DNA of 5,968 bases from Clostridiales bacterium (GTDB lineage: Bacteria > Bacillota > Clostridia > Christensenellales > UMGS416), in NCBI GenBank assembly GCA_012515725.1, contig JAAYXU010000131.1:1-5968 (forward strand), given 5' to 3'. The position numbers and the translations under genes were made by a program. Position 1 is the first letter of the stretch; each line of letters opens with the position of its first letter. Below are positions 1-5,861 of the stretch, one piece after another. The notes below the pieces were generated by a model, which was not told the origin of the DNA, did not search any database, and worked only from the letters and a program-made list of their open reading frames with translations.

Positions 1-60
1 TATCAGTCCATCGATCACTTGGGTGATTACTGTATTCCGTTTTAGCTGTTTTCTCGTCAT
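1..60 (-). CDS. 5' end of a divergent gene, possibly a GntR/FadR-type transcriptional regulator (partial)
   Basis: Read on the minus strand from the ATG at 60-58, twenty codons run to the window edge without a stop, giving MTRKQLKRNTVITQVIDGLI. An in-frame ATG also exists at 75-73 (adding MEKIT). I prefer the one at 60 because a GGAAAAG ribosome-site-like string (73-67) lies 6 nt in front of it and because the leftward promoter candidate would start transcription at about 75. The K/R-rich start followed by a VITQVIDGLI-like helix resembles the region just before the winged helix in FadR-subfamily GntR regulators, which commonly sit divergently from sugar-acid catabolic genes such as the ones next door. 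Twenty residues cannot prove a family, so the regulator call is inference from this short resemblance and from context. Confidence 0.45.
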   Translation of the reverse strand, partial: MTRKQLKRNTVITQVIDGLI

Positions 61-62
61 TG

Positions 63-122
63 TTATCTTTTCCATAGAGACATTTTATCAAGATAATATA
101 CAGAGACAATATCACAAGATAA
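63..122. repeat. Three AAGATAA-type motifs, evenly spaced (candidate operators)
   Basis: AAGATAA occurs on the plus strand at 90-96 and 116-122, and its complement TTATCTT occurs at 63-69. The centres (66, 93, 119) are 27 and 26 bp apart, about two and a half helical turns. The middle copy lies within the inverted repeat TTATC-aa-GATAA (85-96), and the right copy in TATC-acaa-GATA (110-121). The set covers the candidate leftward promoter and lies just upstream of the rightward one, as expected for sites of a divergent-gene regulator. Low-complexity AT-rich sequence could produce some of this by chance. Confidence 0.4.
82..109 (-). promoter_or_regulatory. Candidate leftward promoter for the divergent edge gene
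   Basis: On the minus strand, TTGTCT (109-104, 4 of 6 to the -35 consensus) and TAAAAT (87-82, 5 of 6 to the -10 consensus) are separated by 16 nt. Transcription would begin near 75 and give a leader of about 15 nt before the ATG at 60. An alternative pairing, TTGTTA (125-120) with TATATT (100-95), has a poor 19-nt spacer. The region is AT-rich, so chance matches are likely. Confidence 0.35.
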
Positions 123-145
123 CAACAGGGTTTCCCGCTTTCATC

Positions 146-174
146 TTGACCCGGGTTCATATGAGCGATACACT
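146..174 (+). promoter_or_regulatory. Sigma-70-type promoter of the SDR/dehydratase operon
   Basis: TTGACC at 146-151 (5 of 6 to consensus) and TACACT at 169-174 (4 of 6, keeping the key TA and the final T) are separated by exactly 17 nt. Transcription should begin near 181 and give a leader of about 26 nt before the ATG at 207. A pseudo-palindrome (TGACCCGGGTTCA, 147-159) overlaps the -35 element and could be an operator. Confidence 0.6.
147..159. promoter_or_regulatory. Pseudo-palindrome overlapping the -35 element (possible operator)
   Basis: TGACCCGGGTTCA reads as TGA-n-CC-G-GG-n-TCA around an odd centre. It also contains the perfect 8-bp palindrome ACCCGGGT (150-157). It covers most of the -35 element and the start of the spacer, where a bound repressor would block RNA polymerase. 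No consensus of a named regulator is claimed. Confidence 0.3.
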
Positions 175-206
175 ATACACGATCGGGGAGTGAGGGAAGG
201 CGCACT

Positions 207-986
207 ATGAGAAGGACTGCGATCGTGACCGGCGCGAGCCGGGGCATCGGACGGGGCATAGCCGCCGTGCTGGCCCGTGAGGGATACGACCTGTGCATCA
301 GCTATCGGAGCGAGGCAGGCGAGGCACAGGCCGTACAGGAGGAGCTGCAGGCCGCCTGCGGGGTGAAATGCCATGTGGTGCAGGCCTCTCTGGAGGATCC
401 GGCGGTACCCGCGCAGTTTGCCAGGCGGGCGATCGAGCTGCTGGGGCACGTGGACCTGCTGGTGAACAATGCCGGGGTGACACGGAAAGGCGCGGCACAC
501 GAACTGCAGGACGCGGTGCTGGATCACCTCATCAATCTGAACTTCCGGGCGTATATCGTGCTCATGCGGGAGGTTTCCGCGCATATGGCGGCTGCGGGGA
601 TCCGGGGCAACATCGTGCATATCACGTCCAGCAGGGGACAGCGGGCCTATCCCGGCGACGGGATATACGGGGGTCTGAAGGCCGCAGTTCACCGCGCGGC
701 GCAGTCTGCGGCGCTTGATCTGGCTCCATTCGGGATCCGCGTCAACTGCGTGGCTCCGGGCGCGACCCGCGTTCGCTTTGGTCCCGCTACCGACGAAGCG
801 AGCGATATACTGGGCCGCCGCATCCCGCTGGGACGCCTGGGACTTCCCGAGGACGTCGGACACGCTGTCGCGTATCTGGCATCGGATAGGGCTTCCTACA
901 TAACCGGCGAGGTGCTGCGGGTGGACGGCGGGCTGATACTGCCCGGCATGCCCGAGCGCCGCGACTATCCGGGAAGCTGGACATAA
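207..986 (+). CDS. SDR-family NAD(P)-dependent oxidoreductase (FabG-like)
   Basis: This 259-residue protein has the length and all the landmarks of a classical short-chain dehydrogenase/reductase, a soluble Rossmann enzyme that interconverts an alcohol and a ketone. Visible are the cofactor-binding TGASRGIG (residues 8-15), NNAG (87-90), the helix Asn in LINLNF (N110), catalytic S141 and the Y154-GGL-K158 pair, then APGAT (183-187) and the C-terminal YITGEVLRVDGG (231-242). Arg34 after the second strand (ISYRS) suggests NADP(H) rather than NAD(H). The ATG at 207 follows GGAAGG (195-200) by 6 nt. Similarity to 3-oxoacyl-ACP reductase is at family level only. Its place 47 nt upstream of an RspA-like dehydratase, under one promoter, points to sugar-acid oxidation or reduction (for example a keto-uronate/aldonate step) rather than fatty-acid synthesis. 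The substrate is inference. Confidence 0.93.
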   Translation: MRRTAIVTGASRGIGRGIAAVLAREGYDLCISYRSEAGEAQAVQEELQAACGVKCHVVQASLEDPAVPAQFARRAIELLGHVDLLVNNAGVTRKGAAHELQDAVLDHLINLNFRAYIVLMREVSAHMAAAGIRGNIVHITSSRGQRAYPGDGIYGGLKAAVHRAAQSAALDLAPFGIRVNCVAPGATRVRFGPATDEASDILGRRIPLGRLGLPEDVGHAVAYLASDRASYITGEVLRVDGGLILPGMPERRDYPGSWT

Positions 987-1033
987 GACCACAGAACGGG
1001 CGGGCGTCGTCCGCTGCGACAGGAGGAGTAGCA

Positions 1034-2233
1034 ATGTCACTGAAAATCACGCGCACCCGCGCTATCGCGACCGCGCCCGCCGGGATTCCGCTGGTCGTCG
1101 TAAGGGTCGAGACCAACGAGCCCGGTCTGTACGGCCTTGGCTGCGCCACGTTCACACAGCGGTGGAAGACCGTCGTGAACGCCGTCGAGGAGTACATGGA
1201 CCCATTCCTGCGGGGCAAGGATCCCCGTAATATCGAGGACGTCTGGCACACGGCGATGGTCAGCGCGTACTGGCGCAACGGCCCGGTGCTCAATAATGCA
1301 CTCTCGGGCGTTGACATGGCGCTGTGGGACATCGCGGGCAAACTGGCGTCGATGCCGGTGTACGCGCTGTGGGGCGGCAAGTGCCGCGAGGGCGTCGCGG
1401 TGTATACCCACGCCGGGGCACGCGAGCTTCCCGAGCTCATGGACAGGGTGCAGCGGATGATTGAGGAAGGGTTTTTCAATATCCGCTGCCAGCTTGGCCG
1501 TTACGGGGGCGAGGGGCACGCTATCAATAAGCCCGACGGCGCGCCCGAGGGCGCTTACTACGATCCCAACCGCTATGTCATGGAGACGCTAGATATGATG
1601 GCGGCGTTGCGGGAGCGGTTCGGCTACGACGTGCGCTTCCTGCATGATGTACACGAGCGCCTGCCGCTCGTCGACGCGCTCTATATGGCCCGCGAGATGG
1701 AGCGGTACAGGCTCCTTTTCCTCGAGGATCTGCTCCAGCCCGAGCAGGTTGACGGGTTCAGGCTGATACGCTCGGCGTGTGCGACGCCGCTGGCGATGGG
1801 GGAGCTTTTCAACCACCCGCTGGAATGGCGCACCCTCGTCACCGAGAAGCTCATCGATTTCATACGGGTGCACGTAAGCCAGATCGGCGGCGTCACACCG
1901 GCGCGCAAGCTGGCCGCGCTGTGCGAGTGCTTTGGCGTGCGCACCGCATGGCACGGCCCCGGCGACGTGTCGCCGGTCGGCCATGTGGCCAATCTGCATC
2001 TGGACATCGCGTGCCCTAACTTCGGCGTACAGGAGTGGAGCGGGCTGCGCGACCCGCTGCCCGAGGTATTCCCTGGCTGTCCGGAGCTTCGCCGGGGCTA
2101 TGTGTACGTGAACGATCAACCCGGATGGGGGATCGATATCGACGAGGAGAAAGCCGCACGGTATACGTGCCCAGAAACGCTACCGATGTGGACGATGGCC
2201 CGCTGGCCCGACGGTACTTCCTTTACCCCGTAA
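1034..2233 (+). CDS. Enolase-superfamily sugar-acid dehydratase, RspA/ManD-like (D-mannonate/D-gluconate dehydratase subgroup)
   Basis: At 399 residues the protein matches the mandelate racemase/muconate lactonizing enzyme fold: an N-terminal capping domain (about 1-115) and a barrel (about 120-350), closed by a C-terminal tail. The Mg2+ ligands are D205 (in HDVH, with acid/base H207), E231 (FLEDLL) and E257 (MGELFNH), spaced 26 residues apart. H307 in HGPGDVSPVGH and the following FGVQEWSG are subgroup signatures. R151 (NIRCQ) fits the catalytic Arg of ManD enzymes; Y157 or Y175/Y176 might supply the partner Tyr. Family members dehydrate aldonates such as D-mannonate or D-gluconate to 2-keto-3-deoxy acids, but many RspA-like proteins have weak or unknown activity. 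The Pro in HGP (residue 308) resembles E. coli RspA more than high-activity mannonate dehydratases, from memory. AGGAGG at 1021-1026 sits 7 nt before the ATG. It is co-transcribed with the SDR gene. Confidence 0.9.
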   Translation: MSLKITRTRAIATAPAGIPLVVVRVETNEPGLYGLGCATFTQRWKTVVNAVEEYMDPFLRGKDPRNIEDVWHTAMVSAYWRNGPVLNNALSGVDMALWDIAGKLASMPVYALWGGKCREGVAVYTHAGARELPELMDRVQRMIEEGFFNIRCQLGRYGGEGHAINKPDGAPEGAYYDPNRYVMETLDMMAALRERFGYDVRFLHDVHERLPLVDALYMAREMERYRLLFLEDLLQPEQVDGFRLIRSACATPLAMGELFNHPLEWRTLVTEKLIDFIRVHVSQIGGVTPARKLAALCECFGVRTAWHGPGDVSPVGHVANLHLDIACPNFGVQEWSGLRDPLPEVFPGCPELRRGYVYVNDQPGWGIDIDEEKAARYTCPETLPMWTMARWPDGTSFTP

Positions 2234-2253
2234 GGGGCAATTTGGAGCATAAG

Positions 2254-2300
2254 AAAAGTTCGCCCGCTTTTGGAATAATCCCAACGGCGGGCGGACTTTT
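2254..2300. terminator. Bidirectional Rho-independent terminator between convergent operons
   Basis: Arms AAAAGTTCGCCCGC (2254-2267) and GCGGGCGGACTTTT (2287-2300) pair over 14 bp with a single T-G wobble and a 19-nt loop. The plus-strand product ends in TTTTT (2297-2301). The minus-strand product ends in the complement of AAGAAAA (2257-2251), which is also T-rich. The stem lies 20 nt after the dehydratase stop and 13 nt after the stop of the leftward operon (2313), so it can end both transcripts. Confidence 0.88.
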
Positions 2301-2312
2301 TGCGCGACTCCG

Positions 2313-4040
2313 TTATTTCTTCATCGTCCTGATATAACCGAGTCCCCACTCGTCTCGGCCGGTCAGCAGATTTGCGGCGGCCAGCGTGTCCATCACATCC
2401 GCGTCGCAGGGATTGACGATCGCCAGGTTCAGCCCCGCGGCGGCCAGCATCGCCAGATACGTCCTGTTGAGGATCGGACGGCCCGGCAGACCGAAGGAGA
2501 CATTGGACACCCCGGCCACCGTAATGAGACCGCGCTCGCGGCACATCCCGGCGAACCGGACCGCTTCGGGAGCGACCGACGGGTCGGACGCGGCCGCCAT
2601 CACCATGACGTCCACCACGACGTCGGTGGGGGAGAGTCCGTAGCGCGAAGCGGCACCCAGCATCGTTTCCAGCACCGCCATGCGCTCCTCCGCCTTTGTG
2701 GGGGGCAGCCCGTCTCCCATGGGCAGCAGTATGGGCGTAGCTCCGTAGCGGACGCAGAGGGCGAGCAGCCGCTCCATGCTTTCGGGCTTGGCAGTCACGG
2801 CGTTCATGAGCGCGCGGCCGGGGTAGCGGCGCAGCGCGGCCTCCATCGCGGATGGATCGCTCGTATCGATAGCAAGCGGCAGCGGCGTCATCGCTGAGAG
2901 CTGTTCGACCGCGCCAGTCAGCGCGGCCGCTTCGTCGGTTTCGCCAGTGCCGCAATTTACGTCCAGGATCGGCGCTCCGGCCTGCTTTTGCTCCCGGGCC
3001 AGATCGAGCGCCACGCTGTAATCGCCCTCGCGCAGCGAGCGGCGCAGGGCGGGTTTACCGGTGGGATTGATCCGCTCGCCGATCGGGATAAGCGGCATGA
3101 CGGGTGACAGCATGACCACCTGCCGGGAACTGGAAACACAGGCTGGTCGGCGGCTGACCGAAGGGGTCGCGTATCCGTCCAGCGCCGCGCGCAGCGTGCG
3201 GATATGGTCGGGCCCCGCGCCGCAGCACCCTCCTACGATATGGACTCCGGCCCGCAGTATTCCCGCGAACCCGGACGCGAACTCTTCCGGGCCCATCGGA
3301 AACACCGTTGCGCCGCCTTCAAGGCGCGGGACACCGGCGTTCGGTTTGGCAAAGAGCGGCGTTCCGGCCACAGAGCGCATCGCGGCGATGACGGCGCACA
3401 TCTCGGCGGGCCCCGATGAGCAGTTGGCTCCGACCACGTCGGCTCCGGCGGCGGTCATCGCGAGCGCCGCCGCCTCGGGTGTGACGCCGGTCAGTGTGCG
3501 GCCGCCCTCGAAGGTCATGCTGGCCACAATTGGCAGATCGCACTCGTCACGTACCGCCAGTATCGCTGCGCGTATCTCCGAGAGATCCATAAACGTCTCC
3601 AGCACGAAAAGATCCGGGCCGGCGGATAGCAGCGCCCGCACCTGCTCGCGGTATACGCTGATCGTTTCGTTAAATGAGAGGTCCCCAAGCGGCGCGATGA
3701 ACCGGCCGGTAGGACCGAGGTCGGCCGCTGCCAGCACGCCGTTTGCCGCCACGCTGCGGGTCAGCGCGGCGAGCCGCGCGTTTATGTCGGCCACGCTGCC
3801 GCCCAGCCCGAATCCCTCGAGTTTGAGACGGTTAGCGCCAAATACCGGCATCAGCAGAATCTGCGCTCCGGCGTCCACGTATTCCCGCTCAAGGGCCATG
3901 AACACATCCGGATGATCCAGTATCCACTGCTCGGGACAGACGCCCGCGGGCATGCCGCGGCGGGAGAGCTCCGCGCCCGTCGATCCGTCGGCCAGCAGCG
4001 GGCCGCTCAGTACGCGGCTTACGAGTTCCTGCCTGGTCAT
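2313..4040 (-). CDS. Homocysteine S-methyltransferase / pterin-binding (DHPS-like) two-domain protein, MetH N-terminal half without cobalamin module
   Basis: This 575-residue soluble protein has two domains. The N-terminal homocysteine S-methyltransferase barrel (about 8-287) starts with LLADGSTGAEL and carries the three Zn-binding Cys: C207 (GANCSSG) and C272-C273 (GGCCG). A linker (about 288-315) leads to a methyl-THF-binding DHPS-like barrel (about 316-560) with GERINPTG (321-328), ILDVN (D360, N362), IDTS (D392), LMNAV (N413), D477 and SNVSFGLPGR (512-521). In cobalamin-dependent methionine synthase these two modules bind homocysteine and methyl-THF. The cobalamin-binding and AdoMet reactivation modules that normally follow are absent: the frame ends right after the folate barrel, with an in-frame TAA at 2315-2313. 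The ATG overlaps the upstream stop as ATGA and is preceded by AAAGGAGG (4055-4048), 7 nt away. A separate corrinoid protein would be needed for classical methionine synthesis. Domain calls are firm; the overall reaction is inferred. Confidence 0.9.
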   Translation of the reverse strand: MTRQELVSRVLSGPLLADGSTGAELSRRGMPAGVCPEQWILDHPDVFMALEREYVDAGAQILLMPVFGANRLKLEGFGLGGSVADINARLAALTRSVAANGVLAAADLGPTGRFIAPLGDLSFNETISVYREQVRALLSAGPDLFVLETFMDLSEIRAAILAVRDECDLPIVASMTFEGGRTLTGVTPEAAALAMTAAGADVVGANCSSGPAEMCAVIAAMRSVAGTPLFAKPNAGVPRLEGGATVFPMGPEEFASGFAGILRAGVHIVGGCCGAGPDHIRTLRAALDGYATPSVSRRPACVSSSRQVVMLSPVMPLIPIGERINPTGKPALRRSLREGDYSVALDLAREQKQAGAPILDVNCGTGETDEAAALTGAVEQLSAMTPLPLAIDTSDPSAMEAALRRYPGRALMNAVTAKPESMERLLALCVRYGATPILLPMGDGLPPTKAEERMAVLETMLGAASRYGLSPTDVVVDVMVMAAASDPSVAPEAVRFAGMCRERGLITVAGVSNVSFGLPGRPILNRTYLAMLAAAGLNLAIVNPCDADVMDTLAAANLLTGRDEWGLGYIRTMKK

Positions 4041-4055
4041 GGCTTTGCCTCCTTT
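4037..4055 (-). promoter_or_regulatory. ATGA start/stop overlap with internal ribosome-binding site
   Basis: The stop TGA of the Hcy/MTHFR gene (4039-4037) overlaps the ATG of the Hcy/DHPS gene (4040-4038). AAAGGAGG (4055-4048) lies inside the upstream gene's last codons, 7 nt before that ATG. This arrangement predicts translational coupling and roughly matched amounts of the two proteins. Confidence 0.85.
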
Positions 4056-5842
4056 GCTTGCGCCGCGCGCAGGCGGGCGATGATTTTCTCGATAAGTCCG
4101 ATCCGGTTAAAAGGAGTGATTATATAAAGCCCGTCGGCCACTGCGAGGGCTTTTTCGCCGATGTCGGCCGTGTAGGCCACGCTGACCTCTTCGGCCTGCT
4201 GTCTGTCCATGCCGGGCGTAAAGAGCTCGGTCAGCGCGTCGGGCACCGTAATCCCCGGCACCTCGTTTTGCAGAAACAGCGCGTTGCGGCGGCTGACGGC
4301 GGGCATCAGTCCCGCGAATATCCGGCAGCCCTCGGGTAGGCCCAGCTCCTTCAAGCGAGCGATGGCCTCAGCGTCAAAAACAGGCTGCGAAAAGAATGTC
4401 CGCGCACCGGATTCGGCCTTGCGCTGCATGCGCCGCCCCTCCGCGGGCAAGCGCGCGGCATGGGGATTGCAGGCGGCGGCCAGCTCGAGCGGATCGTCGC
4501 GGAAAACGGTTTGGTTCAAGGTATCCGCGAGCGCCAGCAGACCGTAGGAATGCGTATTAAACACCTCGCGTATTTCGTCGCGGGAACCGGCGGCGACCGG
4601 GTCGCCCGTCACCATCAGTACGTTGCGCACACCGCAGGCCCACGCGCCCAGCAGATCCGCACGCAGTGCGATCAGGTTGCGGTCGCGGCACGCCAGATGG
4701 GCCATCGCGGGGATACCCACTTCCCGGACGACGAGTCCCGCCAGCATCAGGGAACTCATACGGCTGCGGCCCAGCGGCGAGTCGGGCAGTGTGATGAGGC
4801 TCACGCCCGCATCCCTGAGCCTTGCCGCGGCCTCCAGGACGCCCGCGACGCGGCCGTCCTGCGGCGGCTCCAGCTCGACCGCCACGGGCTTTCGCAGCGG
4901 CGTCGCGGCCCGAGAGTCTGGCGTCTGAGGAGCGGGGCGGCGCGCCGTAGCCGGTATCCGTTTCTTGCGGGGAATCGGCTCCTCCAGCGCGCGCGCCATC
5001 GCGGCGATATGACGGGGCGTGGTGCCGCAGCATCCGCCGGGGAGCCGTATGTCCAGCGCACGCATACGCAGCGCGGCCTCGCCGAAATAGTCCGCGCCCG
5101 CGGAATACTGCATCCGGCCGCCCTCGACATGGGGGTATCCGGCGTTTGGCAGCGCTGACACCGGACGGGCGAAGGGGCGGGGAAGGCCCTCCATCAGTGT
5201 CATGAGGTGAGCCGGTCCGCTTCCGCAGTTGAATCCGATCGCGTCGCACGGGAGAGCATTCATCGCGGTCCACAGATCGTGGAGCCCTATGCCCTGCCGC
5301 GTGTTTCCGTCGGGTAGAACAGTGAACTGGCACAGTATGAATACCGAAGGATCCAGACGGCGCAGATACGCCGAGCCGATCGCGGGCAGCTCGGGGGCGG
5401 ACCATGTTTCGAACACAAAATGCCGCGCTCCGGCGGCATACAGCGTATCGAGCATACGCAGCAGCGCGTCGGACTGCTGCTCCGGCGTCAGCTCGAGGCT
5501 GTCAGAGGTATGGGAGGAAAGCGGGCCGATCGAGGCCGCGGCGAACGCGTCGTACCGGGCCGCGGCGTCCGCGGCCAGCGTGAAGCCGACTCGGAGCGAC
5601 TCGTTCACGGCGCTCTGGGCCATGGCCGGGTGGTGTGGATGGGCGGCGAATGTGTTGGCGCGCACGACACGCGCACCGGCCTCCAGATATTCCCGGTGTA
5701 TCGCGGTGACCGCCGCAGGATCGTCCAGGTTGGCAAGCTCCGCGCACACCGCGTCCCGGCCTGTGATCTGCTGGAAATAGGTTCCGAACGCGCCGTCCAT
5801 GAGCAGCGGTCCCGCCGTCAGGAGGCTGCGAATATCGGGCAT
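4037..5842 (-). CDS. Bifunctional homocysteine S-methyltransferase / 5,10-methylenetetrahydrofolate reductase (YitJ-type fusion)
   Basis: The 601-residue protein fuses a homocysteine S-methyltransferase barrel (about 8-285) to a flavin-dependent methylene-THF reductase barrel (about 319-597). In the first part, LLMDGAFGTYFQ opens the domain and C206 (FNCGSG) with C271-C272 (GGCCG) are the Zn ligands. In the second, E323 (VELEPP) aligns with the catalytic Glu of MTHFR, followed by HLACRDRN (382-389), VTGDP (411-415), FFSQPVFD (483-490) and ITPFNR (575-580). A Pro/Arg/Ala-rich linker (about 286-318) joins them. MTHFR reduces methylene-THF to methyl-THF, and the Hcy domain moves a methyl group to homocysteine to give methionine. 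The order matches B. subtilis YitJ, from memory. I start at the ATG 5842-5840, not the in-frame TTG at 5905, because AAAGGAG (5857-5851) is 8 nt upstream of the ATG and the TTG is part of the -35 box. It is first in the operon and overlaps the next gene by 4 bp. Confidence 0.93.
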   Translation of the reverse strand: MPDIRSLLTAGPLLMDGAFGTYFQQITGRDAVCAELANLDDPAAVTAIHREYLEAGARVVRANTFAAHPHHPAMAQSAVNESLRVGFTLAADAAARYDAFAAASIGPLSSHTSDSLELTPEQQSDALLRMLDTLYAAGARHFVFETWSAPELPAIGSAYLRRLDPSVFILCQFTVLPDGNTRQGIGLHDLWTAMNALPCDAIGFNCGSGPAHLMTLMEGLPRPFARPVSALPNAGYPHVEGGRMQYSAGADYFGEAALRMRALDIRLPGGCCGTTPRHIAAMARALEEPIPRKKRIPATARRPAPQTPDSRAATPLRKPVAVELEPPQDGRVAGVLEAAARLRDAGVSLITLPDSPLGRSRMSSLMLAGLVVREVGIPAMAHLACRDRNLIALRADLLGAWACGVRNVLMVTGDPVAAGSRDEIREVFNTHSYGLLALADTLNQTVFRDDPLELAAACNPHAARLPAEGRRMQRKAESGARTFFSQPVFDAEAIARLKELGLPEGCRIFAGLMPAVSRRNALFLQNEVPGITVPDALTELFTPGMDRQQAEEVSVAYTADIGEKALAVADGLYIITPFNRIGLIEKIIARLRAAQAKEAKP

Positions 5843-5850
5843 CGGGAGTA

Positions 5851-5857
5851 CTCCTTT
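5851..5857 (-). promoter_or_regulatory. Ribosome-binding site that fixes the start of the Hcy/MTHFR gene
   Basis: On the minus strand AAAGGAG (5857-5851) stands 8 nt before the ATG at 5842. It lies downstream of the predicted transcription start and so rules against longer in-frame starts. Confidence 0.85.
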
Positions 5858-5861
5858 CAGG

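Noticed and set aside
141..1040. A 299-codon minus-strand open frame opposite the SDR gene
   Set aside because: It is antisense to a fully motif-supported SDR, its translation is low-complexity R/P/H/A-rich without a recognisable domain, and it covers the rightward promoter. High GC makes such shadow frames common.
2313..2330. A frameshift that cuts a cobalamin domain off the Hcy/DHPS protein
   Set aside because: The folate barrel ends naturally with a short tail, then stop, terminator and a convergent gene. There is no leftover cobalamin-domain coding sequence in any minus-strand frame to the left.
2116..2955. A 279-codon minus-strand frame overlapping the end of the dehydratase and the Hcy/DHPS gene
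   Set aside because: It is a shifted frame of the Hcy/DHPS gene, runs through the bidirectional terminator, and its product is a R/G/A/H-rich sequence without family motifs.
3061..3915. A 284-codon plus-strand frame opposite the Hcy/DHPS gene
   Set aside because: It is antisense to a region with clear conserved Zn and folate motifs, and its Ser/Ala/Pro/Arg-rich product looks like a GC-driven shadow.
4557..5405. A 282-codon minus-strand frame inside the Hcy/MTHFR gene
   Set aside because: It is an out-of-frame reading of the fusion gene; the product is dominated by R, G, A and P and lacks any motif.
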